NCBI GenBank assembly: GCA_028583605.1
Contig: CM053332.1
Coordinates: 11,644,442 to 11,708,441 of the forward strand
Reading direction: 5' to 3'
Length of the DNA stretch: 64,000 nucleotides
DNA from: Dastarcus helophoroides
Taxonomy: Eukaryota > Arthropoda > Insecta > Coleoptera > Bothrideridae
This document shows, piece by piece, positions 1 to 10,679 of the stretch (position 1 is its first letter; each line of letters starts with the position of its first letter). Position numbers and translations under genes: made by a program. The notes beneath the pieces are model-generated. The model saw only the letters and a program-made list of their open reading frames with translations, had not been told where the DNA came from and ran no database searches.

Positions 1-261
1 TGAACAAATCTAGAAAAAAAAAAACAATTATAACTTCTCCTTTCTAAATTTCAAAAAAAAGTATATATTTCTATTTAAAGTCGATCTCGTAGGTTTAAAA
101 AATTTTCAATTCCCGCTAAAAGTTAGTAAAAAATCAATGTCAGTTTCAAGGTTTAGCAAAAAATTCTACCTAAAATTGGCTTTAGGAGAAAGACGAGTTT
201 AAGTTTAGACCAGAAGTTTCGAAAATAATTAAACGTTTGTGTTGGAAAAAATAAAAACTAA
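1..261. repeat. degenerate AT-rich repeat block
   Basis: A-rich strand with words such as AAAATTTT and CAAAAATTC, of the same kind as the long blocks further on. Nothing else recognised. It is probably fringe intron, because the next exon on the right begins in the middle of the catalytic domain. Confidence 0.4.
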
Positions 262-310
262 AATGATATACTTCTTCCGGGATTGGACCGTGTCAAAGAC
301 CTACTAAAGT

Positions 311-353
311 GTTCGACGTTTCGCCCACCATCGTAGGGGGCTTCTTCAGGAAG
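311..353 (-). ncRNA. hammerhead ribozyme motif, family A, left arm
   Basis: On the minus strand the order is CTTC, CTGAAGA core, one extra A, stem II GCCC..GGGC, GAA, stem III ACGT, cleavage base C (triplet GUC), then GAAC. Stem I pairs only three bases here (TTC with GAA). The catalytic core residues of the hammerhead (CUGANGA and GAA-A) are all present. The one departure is the unpaired A between the core and stem II. Confidence 0.65.
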
Positions 354-575
354 AAAAAAAAATAAAAAGAGAAATATAAGGCAAGAAAGAGTTACCGTGC
401 TCTTCTGTCTAATCTTTCTTATCCTTTGTACCAATTTTCAATTCAGAAGAGTTTCGCCTCTGGTATGGTGGACATTCTGAGTTACCGTGCTCTGATGTTT
501 TGAAGTTGGCCTTTTTATTCTTTCATTTTTGCATATTCCCTTATATTTCTCTTTTTATTTATTGTTTCTTTTCTT

Positions 576-620
576 TGTTCCTGAAGAAGCCCCCTACGAT
601 GGTGGGTGAAACGTCGAACA
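576..620 (+). ncRNA. hammerhead ribozyme motif, family A, right arm
   Basis: Stem I is TGTTC (576-580) paired with GAACA (616-620). The core CTGAAGA is at 581-587 and an A is at 588. Stem II lies within 589-607, GAA is at 608-610, self-complementary stem III ACGT at 611-614, and cleavage base C is at 615 within a GUC triplet. In this copy the last base of stem II is T (607) instead of C, so A588 could pair with it. All invariant core residues are present. This is read directly from the bases; activity is not shown. Confidence 0.7.
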
Positions 621-711
621 CTTTTAGTAGTTCTTTGACACGGTCCAATCCCGGAAGAAGTATATCCTGTACTGATTCTGAGCGTGGAAGCCTTCGTTAT
701 CATACTAAAAT

Positions 712-1264
712 GACATTTTTAACTCTAATTGACAAAAAATCTGGAAAAAGCCTTACGATTTCTAAAGTGAACATCTTTAGAAATAAGTCGAAATAAAAAG
801 AAAAGAAGAAGTTAAACATCAAAGATTAGAAATGTAAATTCAAATTTTTTTAGAAAATTTTATCACTTCATGTTTCCTCTCAAAAGTTTGACTTAATTTT
901 CAAAATTATCCACTTTTTTTTTTCAATTTTGACTTCGAAATTCAACATAAGATTTTAACCTAAATTTTGGGTAAATAAAGTCTCTATTTAACATCGAATT
1001 TTCAAACAAATGTAAAGAATAAAATCTACTCGAAAAATGTTTAGAAAGGTACCGAAATTTTAAAAGAAAGTCAGCATGGTGAAAAAATTCAGTTTTATGA
1101 TTAAAGAAAAATGGATCTAGCTGTAAAATTTTAACTCAGGATTTCGAGGCAAAATTTTGGAATCAAAATAGAAAGTAAAAAGAAAATTAAAAATTGTAGA
1201 AGGACAAGACGAAATTTTGACTTCAGCTTCAAAATGTGGTCGAAATTTTGAGAAGAAAAATGGA
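712..1264. repeat. degenerate AT-rich repeat block
   Basis: Mixture of words such as AAATTTT, CGAAATTTTG and TCAAAATT in loose succession. No gene recognised. Confidence 0.45.
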
Positions 1265-1363
1265 GTTTTAAGTTAGTTAAAAAAAGTTAAGTGGGACACG
1301 AAGGGGAAGAATAAAAATAACTGGGCCATGACAAAAAAAAGTTTGGGAAACGCTGCCCTATAG
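1265..1363. mobile_element. hAT-like element terminus (fragment)
   Basis: Read on the minus strand from 1363 it begins TAGGGCAGCGTTTCCCAAAC, followed by a T run and TGGCCCAG, a pattern typical of hAT termini in animal genomes. No matching opposite end was found nearby, so this is a fragment. A similar TTTGGGAAACACTG end occurs near 31876. Confidence 0.4.
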
Positions 1364-2462
1364 TGCATAAAATGATACTTTGAAACCAATTATTCAATAA
1401 CTTTTCTATTTTAAATATTTTCTTATTTATATACACTGCGAAACTACTGCGAAACTTCTGCGAATCCGACAAAAAACGCAGTCAGCTACGAATAAATTCG
1501 CGGACAATTCGTAGTTTAAACGAAAAATAATCGTGCCAGTCAGAAGTTGTCTATTTACCACAGTGGAAACAATATGATGCGAGTCGTAACTGGAGCGAAA
1601 TTTCGCAAGTGCTGCGACATTTCCGCGTTGGTCTGGGGGAGCCTTAACTAGTTTAAAAAGTACGAATCCGATTCATTCAAAAGGTTACATCTAAGTCATT
1701 GCATCTGTTGCTTTCTTTTATGTAGATTCATAAAAAAAATTAACCAAATTCCTCCATGCAAGGAAGTAAAAAATGAAATGAGTTCAATTAGGTGCTTGCT
1801 AATCAGTTTGGTTAGTTACAAAGTATTGGAAGGCAAGCATTGATTATTGCTGTTACGGCATTTTTTGCCAACTCTGCAAGTTAAATATTCATCCCTTAAC
1901 TAATTTTTAACCAAAATTGTAAAGGAGTGAAACTTTCTTGTTGAGTTTTTGAGTTTGGGTTAGTACTCTAAAAAACATCATTTACTTGAAAACCTATTTT
2001 TTACACTCAGCTTCGAATATAACGAGCTTTGCATATAACGAGCGATCTTTTATAGCGAACAAAATTATGCTCCAAAACTTCATAAGAAAGTATGATTTCT
2101 TGTCCGTAGCTATTTAAGAAATACCTTGGTTGTTCGTTATATCCAAAGTTTACTAAATTTTCTAATATACCAACTGATCTTATTTATTACTAGAACAACC
2201 TTCAATGAAGTAAAAACTATGTAATAGTTTTATGTAGAAAACGGCATACTGAAACTGTGTTTCTCAAAAAATCTCATGTTTCCCTGTTGAAGATTTAAGG
2301 CAAAGAGTAGGTGATGTAGCGCCGTACGTGGGCTTTTCTACGCCATAAATCGTTCGTAAAAAGACTTGGAATCTCGTATGCGTAACGAATGAACTAAGCC
2401 CGTTAGCTGCTCGTATCCCGGGGTGTTGGGTAATGTTCTCTAATTACTTTTCCATTTTACAG
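1364..2462. other. intron sequence with no recognised gene
   Basis: Less repetitive than its surroundings. The stretch 1440-1660 is richer in CpG and G+C. Around 2015-2140 there are repeated ATAACGAGC and inverted CGTTATAT words that may be the ends of a small Tc1/pogo-type MITE. The polypyrimidine tract before the exon at 2463 is the only functional site I can support. Confidence 0.35.
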
Positions 2463-2548
2463 CAAAAAGTCAAGTTTTGGTTCGCCACAGGTGGTGCTGG
2501 ATTTTGTCTCAGTCGGGCGTTAGCTTTAAAGATGATGCCGGTTGCTAG
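2463..2548 (+). CDS. fng: fringe internal exon ([10 protein letters not shown] exon)
   Basis: This exon encodes 28 codons plus two bases: it starts [14 protein letters not shown] and runs on [14 protein letters not shown]. The block [16 protein letters not shown] is a hallmark of Fringe, a GT31 beta-1,3-N-acetylglucosaminyltransferase that extends O-fucose on Notch EGF repeats in the Golgi using UDP-GlcNAc. The acceptor is a pyrimidine-rich tract ending TTTTACAG at 2462. The donor is GTAAGT at 2549. The exon begins in phase 0 and ends with AG, the first two bases of a serine codon completed by the C that opens the exon at 47995. That phase match across 45 kb, together with the shared family order, is why I treat the four exons as one gene. 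Exons for the N-terminus and the metal-binding DxD region must lie upstream; I saw none in 1-2462. Confidence 0.95.
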
Positions 2549-2559
2549 GTAAGTTCATT

Positions 2560-3690
2560 TCATGTTTATTTCATACTTTCAGCTTGAACACCGTCTCCAT
2601 TCTTTTGTTGGTTTGAGGAAAAACAATGGCACCTGCATAACAATTTGTTTTTACGTCATTTCCGCTAACGTTCTTGTAATTTATTCTACGGCTCGTTTTC
2701 TTTTTAAATTTATGAGCGGGATTTAAATAAAAATTGTCCCCCATTTTATATTACGAAACTACAAAAAAAATGTAATGTTGAATAGCTTGAATTTTGTAAG
2801 AATACTTCTGCTAGTTAATTAAACAGGGTACTCAGTCGTAATGTCTTTAATTTTAACCATGTATTTGGAAGGCTTTGTAAAGAACGAATTTAATCCAACT
2901 TTTAGGAGAATCAACCCATAAATTGCTCCTACTCTCCTAACAAATGGTTTACGACTTCATATATTAAAGACTATTATCACATTATCACGTCACCAGGGGC
3001 AGAGATAGAGCAGGCTGGTGAATGGTGGCTGGCAATTGGCCGTATAATTGTTTGTATTTCCATATATTTGGAACTCATATGAAAATAAATGCATCATATA
3101 TTATTAAATATTTGTCAGTAATTGTTTATGAAAAATGTGCCTAAGACAGAGTGTTCCAACAAACTCTAGACTTAGCTTACGTGCATTGTAGTTAAAGAAT
3201 AGTCGATCACCTATTTTCTGAACTATTTGAGCGTTCTCGTTAATTAATGACAATTTTAAAAACTTTTTTAACCCATTTAGGGTCACTGCTGAAACAATGC
3301 ACAAACTTCTTGTTTCTTTTCCCTGAATAACCACCTATTTAGTCATTGTTAAGATCTTATAAGAGTTAAAATAAAAACAAACAACAAATACATATTTTTC
3401 TGGAGGTTTCATTAAGAACATACATGATATATAGAGACCGGGTTATATGCATTTGCATATTTGTTTATGCAAATGCATGTTTAACTCCATTTTCACTGGC
3501 TACTACATATTTCACCCAAAATCCAACGATGATGCATATTTTCCCTATATTTACAATATCGTTCGATGGATACTTACTTAATGACTGAAATCTTTTTAAT
3601 GCGCTGGGTGGGACGTTTACTCTCCTCGGTTAAAGCAGTCGATCGAAAATTTATACGCAACTGGATGGATACAATTTTTTCTTCAAAATT
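2560..3690. other. intron sequence with no recognised gene
   Basis: Mostly single-copy-looking intron. An open frame of 76 codons on the minus strand (3104-3334) has no recognisable domain and I do not call it a gene. 2960-3060 is modestly richer in G+C. Confidence 0.3.
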
Positions 3691-4120
3691 CTGCTCTTTT
3701 TTGCAACATTTGTCTTTTATTTTTAAATTTCCAAAATTATTACTAACATCGTTCTTGTCAAAATCTGATCTCTTTAAAATTGTGAATCTTTACCTTAAAA
3801 TTTTTCATTTTTTTTTCAAATATTCCATTCTTGAAAATTAGACCTTTTCTGAAAATTTACACTTTTTTAAAATCCAAATTTGCAAATTTCAACTTGTTTA
3901 TCAAAATTTGCTTTTTTCTCAAAATTTGGTCGATTTTTGATAAAAAAGTAAAAATGTTTTTTTCAATTTATTTAACATTTCTTCGGCCCAGTTTAGAAAT
4001 ATTTAAATTTTTATGGTTTGTTGACAATTTTCTAAACAATTTTTGAAATGCGACTACGTGATCTTTAAATTTATTAAAAACGTCACTTCATGACAGTTTA
4101 CAAATTAAGAGGTTAGTTTA
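3690..4120. repeat. degenerate T-rich repeat block
   Basis: T-rich orientation with words such as CAAAATTT, TTTTTCTCAAAA and AAATTTCAAC, of the same family as the longer blocks at 4560-5900 and 53760-55740. Confidence 0.5.
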
Positions 4121-4243
4121 TTTTACATAGAACAGGAATAATGACAAATAGGAGACCAAAAATTAGATATGGAAAATATAAAAAATTTTTGTTTTTTTGA
4201 TAAATTAGGAAAATATAAAAAAAAATACATAAAAAAGGTTGTA

Positions 4244-4290
4244 GCACTGGACATCGATGTTTCGCCCTCATTTGAGCTCGTCAGCAGTGC
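4244..4290 (-). ncRNA. consensus hammerhead ribozyme (family C)
   Basis: Read on the minus strand. Stem I is GCACTG (4290-4285) paired with CAGTGC (4249-4244), six Watson-Crick pairs. The core CTGACGA is at 4284-4278. Stem II is GCTC / GGGC with a six-base loop (4277-4264; three Watson-Crick pairs and one U-G). GAA is at 4263-4261. Stem III ACATCGATGT (4260-4251) is self-complementary. Cleavage base C at 4250 gives a GUC triplet. Every invariant residue of the hammerhead core is present and no stem has a mismatch. Hammerheads of this kind are known in Penelope-like elements and retrozymes. The surrounding 100 bp are A-rich and encode nothing. A decayed copy is at 31437-31485. Confidence 0.9.
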
Positions 4291-4559
4291 ATAACATGGA
4301 AAGGGAACAATGAGGAAGAAATACTTAAAAATAATTTTTTTTTTAAAAAGAATAAAAAAGTAAAAACTTTGAAAAGAGTTTTTTTTTATTTCTGAATTTT
4401 TGTAAAAAGTCAAAAGGCCTAGCAAATTTTCTTTGGGAATTTCACGGTTTTCGAGATTGTTTTCAATCCAAATTTTTGAAAATTCCAACTTGCTCTTCAA
4501 AATGTTGACATTTAGCTCAATATTGGACATTTTTTGACGTCACGGTGGGGCACTTGTCT

Positions 4560-6253
4560 CCCCGTAACTTAAGCAGTCAAAATAAACTACATATTTAACT
4601 AAAAAATTTACAATTTTTCTAAAAATTTGCCCATTCTTCCTTTTAAAATGTAAGTCTCTGAGATATTTTGAATTGTACTAGATTTCATCTTTTTCTTTGA
4701 AATTCCTTTTTTAAAATTTAACCCTCTCTCAATATTTCGCTTCGCAATTTGAAGGTTTTTTTCTCGAAATTTCTTATTTTAATATATTTTTACTATTTGC
4801 TTAGAATTTGACTTTTTCTCAAAATTTTCATGTTTATCTCAAAATTCAGTATGCAAGTAGAATATAACCTAGACTGCAAATTCATGCAGCCCTCCAGACG
4901 TGTATAGTGAATCATAGGTAGCTGAATTACCAACAGTTGAAACACTGCCACCTAGCGAAGCGGTTGCTCCCTAGGAAAGTTCCCAGAAGACAAGGTCTGT
5001 GCATTAGAATCGAAATTCAGTATTTAATATTTTTGGAAAAGACAACTTCAAAATTTGTATTTATGTTTCGAAATTTCGATCTTTTCCAGTTTCTTTTCAT
5101 ATTTGATTTTTGAAAATTTAGATTTTTTTACCTTGGAATTTGTCATTTTCTCCAAATTTAGACGTTTCTCTCAAAATTCATCCTTTGGAAATTTCGACTT
5201 TTATGTCAACAACAATTTTTTTTTAATTTTTATTGTTTTGTTTAAAATTCATCTTTTTCATAGACAGCTATTCTCAAATTTGATTCTTTTTTTTTCAAAA
5301 TTTGACTTTCTATGGAAAATTTCTATTGTTTTTTCGAAGTGTCATCTTTTTACTCGAAATACATCTTTTTCAGGGATTTTCGACTATTTTTTCGAAATTC
5401 GTTTTTTTTCTAATTTGCATTTTAGTCCAAAATTCGAATTCTTTTTAAAATTGGCTTTCTTCGGAAAAATTCCAAAATTTTCCCTAATATTTAACCTTCG
5501 AAATGTCGACCGTTTTTTTTTTTAGAAATTTCGCCCTTTGTTTTGGAATATTCCATTATTTTAGGTTTTTTTTTCTAAAATTCTGATCTTTTAGAATCTG
5601 AAGTTTGAAACTTTTGATTTAATTCCTAAAGTTTCTGGAAATTTAGACTTTTTCCTAGAAATTCATCTTTTTCTCGAAATGTTATTCTTTTCTCTGAAAA
5701 TGTTTCTCCTAAAATTCGGCCTTATTCTCAAAATTCTACTTTTTAGGCGTTCCAAAAACCGTTAATCTTTCTTTTGAAATCTCGTCACTTTTTTCTTAAA
5801 ATAATAATGGTTTAATTTTTCAAAAAAATATCCGAAAAATATTTAAGTTTACTAAATTTTAATTTTTCATTTAAATTAGCTCGAAATTTGCGAAAACTCT
5901 TGGATTCTTTGATAAAAGAAAGGAAATTTTCTCAAAAGTCTAAATTTTCAAAAAAATGTAATATTTGGAGAAAGTCAGAATATTTAAGAAAAAAAGTTGA
6001 CCTAAAAAAAGGAGAAATATTCTAGAATTTAAAATCCTTTTAAGTTAAAAAGAAGCCAAGGTTTCGAGGAGATTTTTTTAAATAAGGTCGAATTTGAAAA
6101 AAGACGAAATTCTGAAAGAATTGGAACTTCGAAAAAGGTCATAAATTTCAAAAAGTCGAAGTTTTGAAGAAAGTGGAATTTGAAAAAAAAAGTCAAAACT
6201 TAAGATAATGAAGTTTCGACAGTTAAAATTTTCAAAAGAGTCCAAATATACTG
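4560..6253. repeat. long degenerate AAATTTCGAC-type repeat block
   Basis: About 1.7 kb of loosely repeating words: TCAAAATTT, GAAATTTCGAC, TTTTTCTC. The block is T-rich up to about 5830 and then becomes A-rich (GTCGAAATTT orientation), so its polarity flips around 5830-5900. A short higher-GC island at 4860-5010 interrupts it. The ~160 bp at 5690-5850 resemble 6940-7080 on the other side of the LINE fragment. Confidence 0.55.
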
Positions 6254-6907
6254 ATGGACGGTAAAATCCTTCCGATGGGATCTAATCTATCTATCCTAGG
6301 AGTGAATGCGAGCACTAACTTCTCTTGGGACGATCATGTGCGCGCCGTTGCCAAATTCGCCTCTCAGAAGCTAGGCTTTCTTTTTAAACCTAAAAAGTAC
6401 TTCACATCTCATCAGCTATTAACACTATACCAAGCTCAAGTTAGGCCAACACTAGAATAATGTTCTCATGTTTGGAGTTCAGCCCCAAAACACACTTTAG
6501 CTCTCTTGGATTCAATTCAAAAAAGAGCGATTCGCCTAATTGATGACGAGAGTCTGACCGATGCTCTCGAAACACTAGAGCACAGGCGTATGGTTGGTGA
6601 CTTGTCTCTTTTCTACAAATACTATCATGGACGATGATCGCAGGAACTAATAGGATTGATCCCCCAAGGGCAAGATTCTTTGAGGTATACTAGACAGTCG
6701 GAGGCAGCAAATTCCTGTGGGGTCCAGCTTGACACAGTGAGGACTTCTGTCTATGGAGACTCTTTTTTCTGTAGAACTTCCAAGTTATGGAACTTGTTAC
6801 CGAAAGGAGTTTTCTCCAAATATTACAACCTATCCTTGTTCAAGAAGGCGGTTTATCGCCATCTATCCTTGTTTCCGCATCCTACTCGCAGTGCTTTGAA
6901 AGCATAA
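6254..6907 (+). pseudogene. Jockey/CR1-type LINE reverse transcriptase, 3' end, broken
   Basis: One frame runs from 6254 to a stop at 6907 and is interrupted by two stop codons: TAA at 6458-6460, where a tyrosine codon is expected, and TGA at about 6636, where a cysteine or similar codon is expected. The protein reads FSWDDHVRAVAKFASQKLGF, then LLTLYQAQVRPTLE, then CSHVWSSAPKHTLALLDSIQ and KRAIRLIDD. This is the typical C-terminal region downstream of the reverse transcriptase palm in Jockey-like non-LTR elements. The catalytic YADD part is absent, so the copy is 5'-truncated, as is usual for LINEs. No poly-A tail or target duplication is clear at the 3' end. It sits inside the degenerate repeat block. 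Confidence 0.85.
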
Positions 6908-6939
6908 TGGGGTTACCCTTTGCGAGTGGATTAAACTTT

Positions 6940-7250
6940 TCTCTGAAAATAAGTGTTTTGTCAAAACTTCGGCTTTATTCTCAAATTTCTAGTTTTTGGG
7001 CTTTTTATTCCAAAAACCTTCATATCGTTTTGATCTTAAAATAATAATTTTGAAGAAACAACCTGAAATTAAAAAAAAAACAGAACGTAACAATTTAGAA
7101 GGATTCAATTTTTTTAAATGCGTACCAAATAAAGGAATCATATTTTTGAAAAAAAAGTTGAAGTTTCCAGAAAAGCTAATATATCCTGAAACTTATTAAG
7201 AAATTTTCGAATCTCAACTTAAATTTTCTGAAGAATGTCCAAATTTTAAA
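6940..7250. repeat. degenerate repeat block, partly duplicated from 5690-5850
   Basis: Starts CTGAAAATAAGTG and contains the same succession of words as 5690-5850 (TTATTCTCAAA, then TTTTTGGGC or TTTTTAGGCG, then CCAAAAACC, then AAAATAATAAT). It then turns A-rich. Confidence 0.45.
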
Positions 7251-8178
7251 ATCATTACACTCAAAATAAAACTCTAGTCTTAAATGTAGCAAAATATGAG
7301 CAAATAAGCAAATATATGAATTGAATTATTAATTCATCCATAAATTATAAATCTTAATATCCTCTTTAGAAATTCTGGAAGAAAAATGTTGATTGAGTTT
7401 ATTTCAGTTAAAGTCAGCACCCTCTACGTAAATGTATCTAATGATCCGTTAATATCAAGACTGTTCCCCACTTAAAGCTATTTTATTAAAATATAGAAAT
7501 TTAAATAAAAATGGTATAAACCTTAGCAGTCAGATTATTATTTCATAAATAATTTTCGTTTTCATTGCCAAAAATATTCCCAATCTATTCGCTTAATTTC
7601 TCCCGAATGCGAATACGAATATTCAAAAACATGCAAACATCTCCAATGTCGACTTTGAATGATGCTAATATTGATTAACGAAAACCTTTAAATGTAGAAT
7701 TAACTGATAGAAAATCTAAGTATTCTGACATATTTCGCCATATTTTTGGTCAATTTCTAAATATACTAACGATATTACATTTTATAATTTCATATAAAGG
7801 TAAATGGATTTTTTCATTACTCATCGAATAAATTAAATTTCCAGCGAGCTTCCAAACAGAGCAAAGCTTTGTTACGGACTTTGTCCTGACCCTGATAACG
7901 ATGTCACGAATGCAATAGCTTGAAGTTTATAATTTAATTTTAAAGTTTTAAAATTATTTAAAAATATATTGTACTTCCTCTGAGTGACTTCTGGCATTTT
8001 CTTTGTTTATTTAGAATTGAAACAAGACGTTTTTGAAAACTAATGATTCCCTAAAGCTAATCCAAATTTAAATATATTTTATGTAGATAAAAATATAATT
8101 CCAGTTGGAATAAGATAGCATATTGTAATGAAAGTAAATTATGGAATTTAGTACGTAAGAAATTTTTCTAAAAAGATG
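7251..8178. other. intron sequence with no recognised feature
   Basis: AT-rich, not obviously repetitive, with no open frame worth naming. I see no regulatory site that I could defend. Confidence 0.3.
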
Positions 8179-8483
8179 TGATAAGGGGAAAGCGCCCGCG
8201 ATAACGAAACAAACAGCAGATAAGCATTCCAGAATTTTCGGCAAACTATAAGTTATATCTGCGGGATTTTTCTAGAACCTGGGAGCCAAAACTATATAAG
8301 GCGGCCGCCTTTCCCTCGAATCAGTTAGTTAGGAGTCAGTCAGTGTAATTAGTGAGTTAGTAGTTAGAAGTAAATAAGTGAGTTCATTATTCAGTTGTAG
8401 TGTTCCGAGTTTAGTTTGGTAATAAAGTGGGTATTATTCAATTCACGTGTTAATAATCACTTCGAACCGATAAGCCCGTAACA
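8179..8483 (+). mobile_element. solo LTR (copy 1) of an LTR retrotransposon
   Basis: Begins TGATAAGGGGAAAG and ends GTAACA, the TG..CA ends of an LTR. It contains a TATA box (TATATAAG, 8293-8300), an arthropod-type initiator TCAGTT at 8321 spaced about 30 bp from the TATA box, and a polyadenylation signal AATAAA at 8421. The same layout is found in the copies at 31015-31296 and, inverted, at 15476-15754. No internal coding region or primer binding site is attached, so it is a solo LTR. I found no clear target duplication. Confidence 0.75.
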
Positions 8484-8589
8484 ATATATAATATCTGCCT
8501 CACAATTAGCCCGAAATCGAGATTTAATATTAGCCTCCTAGTGGGTATCTAAACATCTAACAATAGACAACACCATCATAGAAAATATT

Positions 8590-9175
8590 CAGACATATAG
8601 GTATCTAGGAACTTGGAATCGGGGAGTCAAAGAAAAGAACTAAGGTCAAGAATAGAAACAGCCAGATCGATATTTTTAAGACTCAAAATGAGAATACTAT
8701 GTTGCTACGTATTCTCAAAGCTTTTATATGGAGTTGAAGCATTGACTTTCAAGAAGAAACATATGGACAAACTACAAGCCTTTGAAATATGTTACTACCA
8801 AAGAATGTGGCGTATCCCATGGACAGAAAAGATCACTAATGTCATAGTTCTGAAAATATTACGAAATCATTAACACCATTAAGAGGAGAAAACTCCAAGA
8901 TCTGGGTCACATACTGAGGGGCCCCAAATACACATTTCTCCAATTGATGGTTCAAGGGAAAATTAGAAGCAAGAGGAATTTTGGCAGAAGATGTGCATCA
9001 TGGCTCAAAAACCTAAGAGACTGGTGTAACTCCAGCAACAACCAATTATTTCGAGCTGCAGTTAACAAGATTAAAATAGCTGTGAAGATAGCAAACCTCC
9101 GATAGGAGATGCAACATAAGAAGGAGTGGGTATTTTATGGCATTAAAAATTGGTATCGTATGCAGAAAATTCAAT
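8590..9175 (+). pseudogene. LINE endonuclease-reverse transcriptase, 3' end, frameshifted
   Basis: Two frames join at about 8868-8875. The first gives YGVEALTFKKKHMDKLQAFE and then YYQRMWRIPWTEKITNVIVL. The second gives NTIKRRKLQDLGHILRGPKY, then GRRCASWLKNLRDWC and LFRAAVNKIKIAVKIANLR, followed by a TAG stop. This is the C-terminal end typical of endonuclease-reverse transcriptases annotated in insects (RTE- or CR1-like; I cannot be sure of the clade). The polymerase core is missing, so it is a 5'-truncated dead copy. It lies directly between the solo LTR and a hammerhead-bearing repeat. Confidence 0.8.
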
Positions 9176-9176
9176 A

Positions 9177-9475
9177 ATATGATTTCTTATCCTTTGTACC
9201 AAATTTCAATTCAGAATAGTTTCGCCTCTGGTATAGTGGACATACTGAGTTACCGTGCTCTGATGTTTTGAAATTGGCCTTTTTCATTTTTGTATATTTC
9301 CTTGTATTTTATTTTTCATTTATTGTTTTTTTTTGTTCCTAAAGAAGCCTCCTACTATGGTGGGCAAAACGTCAAACACTTTCAGTAGTTCTTTGACACG
9401 GTCCAATCCCCCAAGGAGTATATCCTGTACTGACTCTGGCCTTGGAAGCCTTTGTTATCATATTGCTAAGTACAT
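9177..9475 (+). mobile_element. family A ribozyme-bearing repeat, decayed copy
   Basis: Matches 423-711 nearly end to end, including CTCTGGTATAGTGGACATAC and the GTCCAATCCC..GTATATCCTG end. The ribozyme position (about 9340-9385) has CTAAAGA in place of CTGAAGA and GCAAAACGTC in place of GCGAAACGTC, so the catalytic core is mutated. Only one arm is present. Confidence 0.6.
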
Positions 9476-9494
9476 CTGTAACTGTTCATGAATA

Positions 9495-10070
9495 CGAAGG
9501 TAGTCTGAGAAGTTTCCGACCTAACAAAGATACAAGAATTTTTCTTGAAATATTTTTCAATTTTCTAATAATCTTGTAAGTCTACACACTTCTCCCAGCG
9601 ATGCTCTCATTTCTTTAAACCGCCCAAATAGTACTCGGCGTTTTTCTCCGCAAAATAATTTTTCACGAAGGTGATTGCCATCTTATTTGATGAAAAGCTC
9701 TGATCTCCCGGCACAATTTTTAAATTAGGGTACAAAAAGAAGGCGCTTGGGGCTAGATCTGATGAGTAAAGAGGATCGTCAAGCAGTTTAAACCGTAATT
9801 CGGGGATTTTCGTCATGGCAACAGCGGAGATGTGAGACGGCGCGTTGTCTTGGTGAAACAGTATTTTCTTTTTCTGCAAAGGTGGCCGCAATTTCTACCT
9901 TCAGTTTGTCAAATAATGATGCGTAGTATACTCCTGTAATGGTTTTTCCCGTTTGAAGGTAATCGACAGGACTAGCCCAAAAAACAGTCACTATCACTTT
10001 TCCAGCCGAAAAAAACAGCCGATTTCCCTTTCGCAGTCCATTGTTTTGACTGTATTTTGGTTTTGGGCGT
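9495..10070 (-). pseudogene. mariner transposase, C-terminal part, broken
   Basis: On the minus strand two overlapping frames give SAGKVIVTVFW and DYLQTGKTITGVYYASLFDK, then after a frameshift at about 9885 KKKILFHQDNAPSH and LYSSDLAPSAFFLYPNLK. This is the C-terminal half of a mariner D,D34D transposase. The Asp of HQDNAP is kept, but the third catalytic Asp (34 residues later, usually LAPSD) is alanine here, and there are stops near the end. The element end at 9495 (CGAAGGTAGTCTGAGAAG) follows a TA dinucleotide, consistent with a mariner terminus. The 5' half is missing, cut off next to the CCCGGGAT-rich element at 10080. Confidence 0.85.
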
Positions 10071-10679
10071 ACAATGTACCTAGGGAATTCGATCCCGGTC
10101 ATTATTTCTAATCCCGGGATTTCAGGTTTATATTTGGTCAAGTCCGGGATCCCGGGATTATTTTGGTATTGAAGGTTACGAACAAAAGAGAGGAAAATTT
10201 TATAGAAGTCAGCTCTTTAATTAAGAAATTAAAGTTTAGATAGCAATCAAAATTTAGACAAATATCAATGCAATTTCCTCTCTTTTCTAACTAATCACAC
10301 TTTATGTAAAATTCTTTTGGGAGATCTCTTTAAAGTTTTATAAATTGAAAAATTCTTTAAGTATGTAACCAACTATGGAAATAAATTGTGAAGATTAACA
10401 AAATTACCTCTTTAACATAAACCGATGACTTTTATGTAACTCCCTAGTCAGTAGTTAACAAAAAGCAAAAAGTATTTATTTAAAAATCATATTAACCAAT
10501 CACATTCATATTAGGTAAATGAAACTAAGTTAATAGGAATCAGTGGCGTATCGTAACTTTTATGAATAGGGAAGCTGACCGGAAACCCTTTTAAACGATT
10601 AATTATAATTTTGCTTTCATTGGCATCCAAAAAATAATATTCCTTTCTGGCGTGTTTAGATTAATCTAAACAGGATTTC

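Larger units (their letters stand above)
262..711. mobile_element. inverted-repeat element carrying two hammerhead motifs (family A)
   Basis: The sequence from about 270 to 350 recurs as an inverted copy at about 580-670 (for example CTTCTTCCGGGATTGGACCG and its complement), so this piece could fold into a long hairpin. Each arm contains a hammerhead-like motif pointing outward. Relatives occur at 9177-9475 and 31972-32290, sharing the middle segment CTCTGGTATGGTGGACAT and the GTTACCGTGCTCT word. The arrangement resembles the terminal repeats of Penelope-like retroelements. That assignment is inferred from the ribozyme and the inverted layout, as no protein is encoded here. Confidence 0.65.

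Noticed and set aside
4123..4530. 135-codon minus-strand open frame
   Set aside because: It runs through the hammerhead and AT-rich low-complexity sequence and has no domain; the ribozyme explains the conserved part.
4860..5010. Higher-GC island considered as a tRNA or SINE
   Set aside because: No cloverleaf, no A/B box pair and no tail; only a short inverted word around CCTAGCGAAG.
5055..5525. 156-codon open frame rich in Phe, Ser and Leu
   Set aside because: It is a translation of T-rich degenerate repeat; the composition is set by the repeat and no start context or domain is seen.
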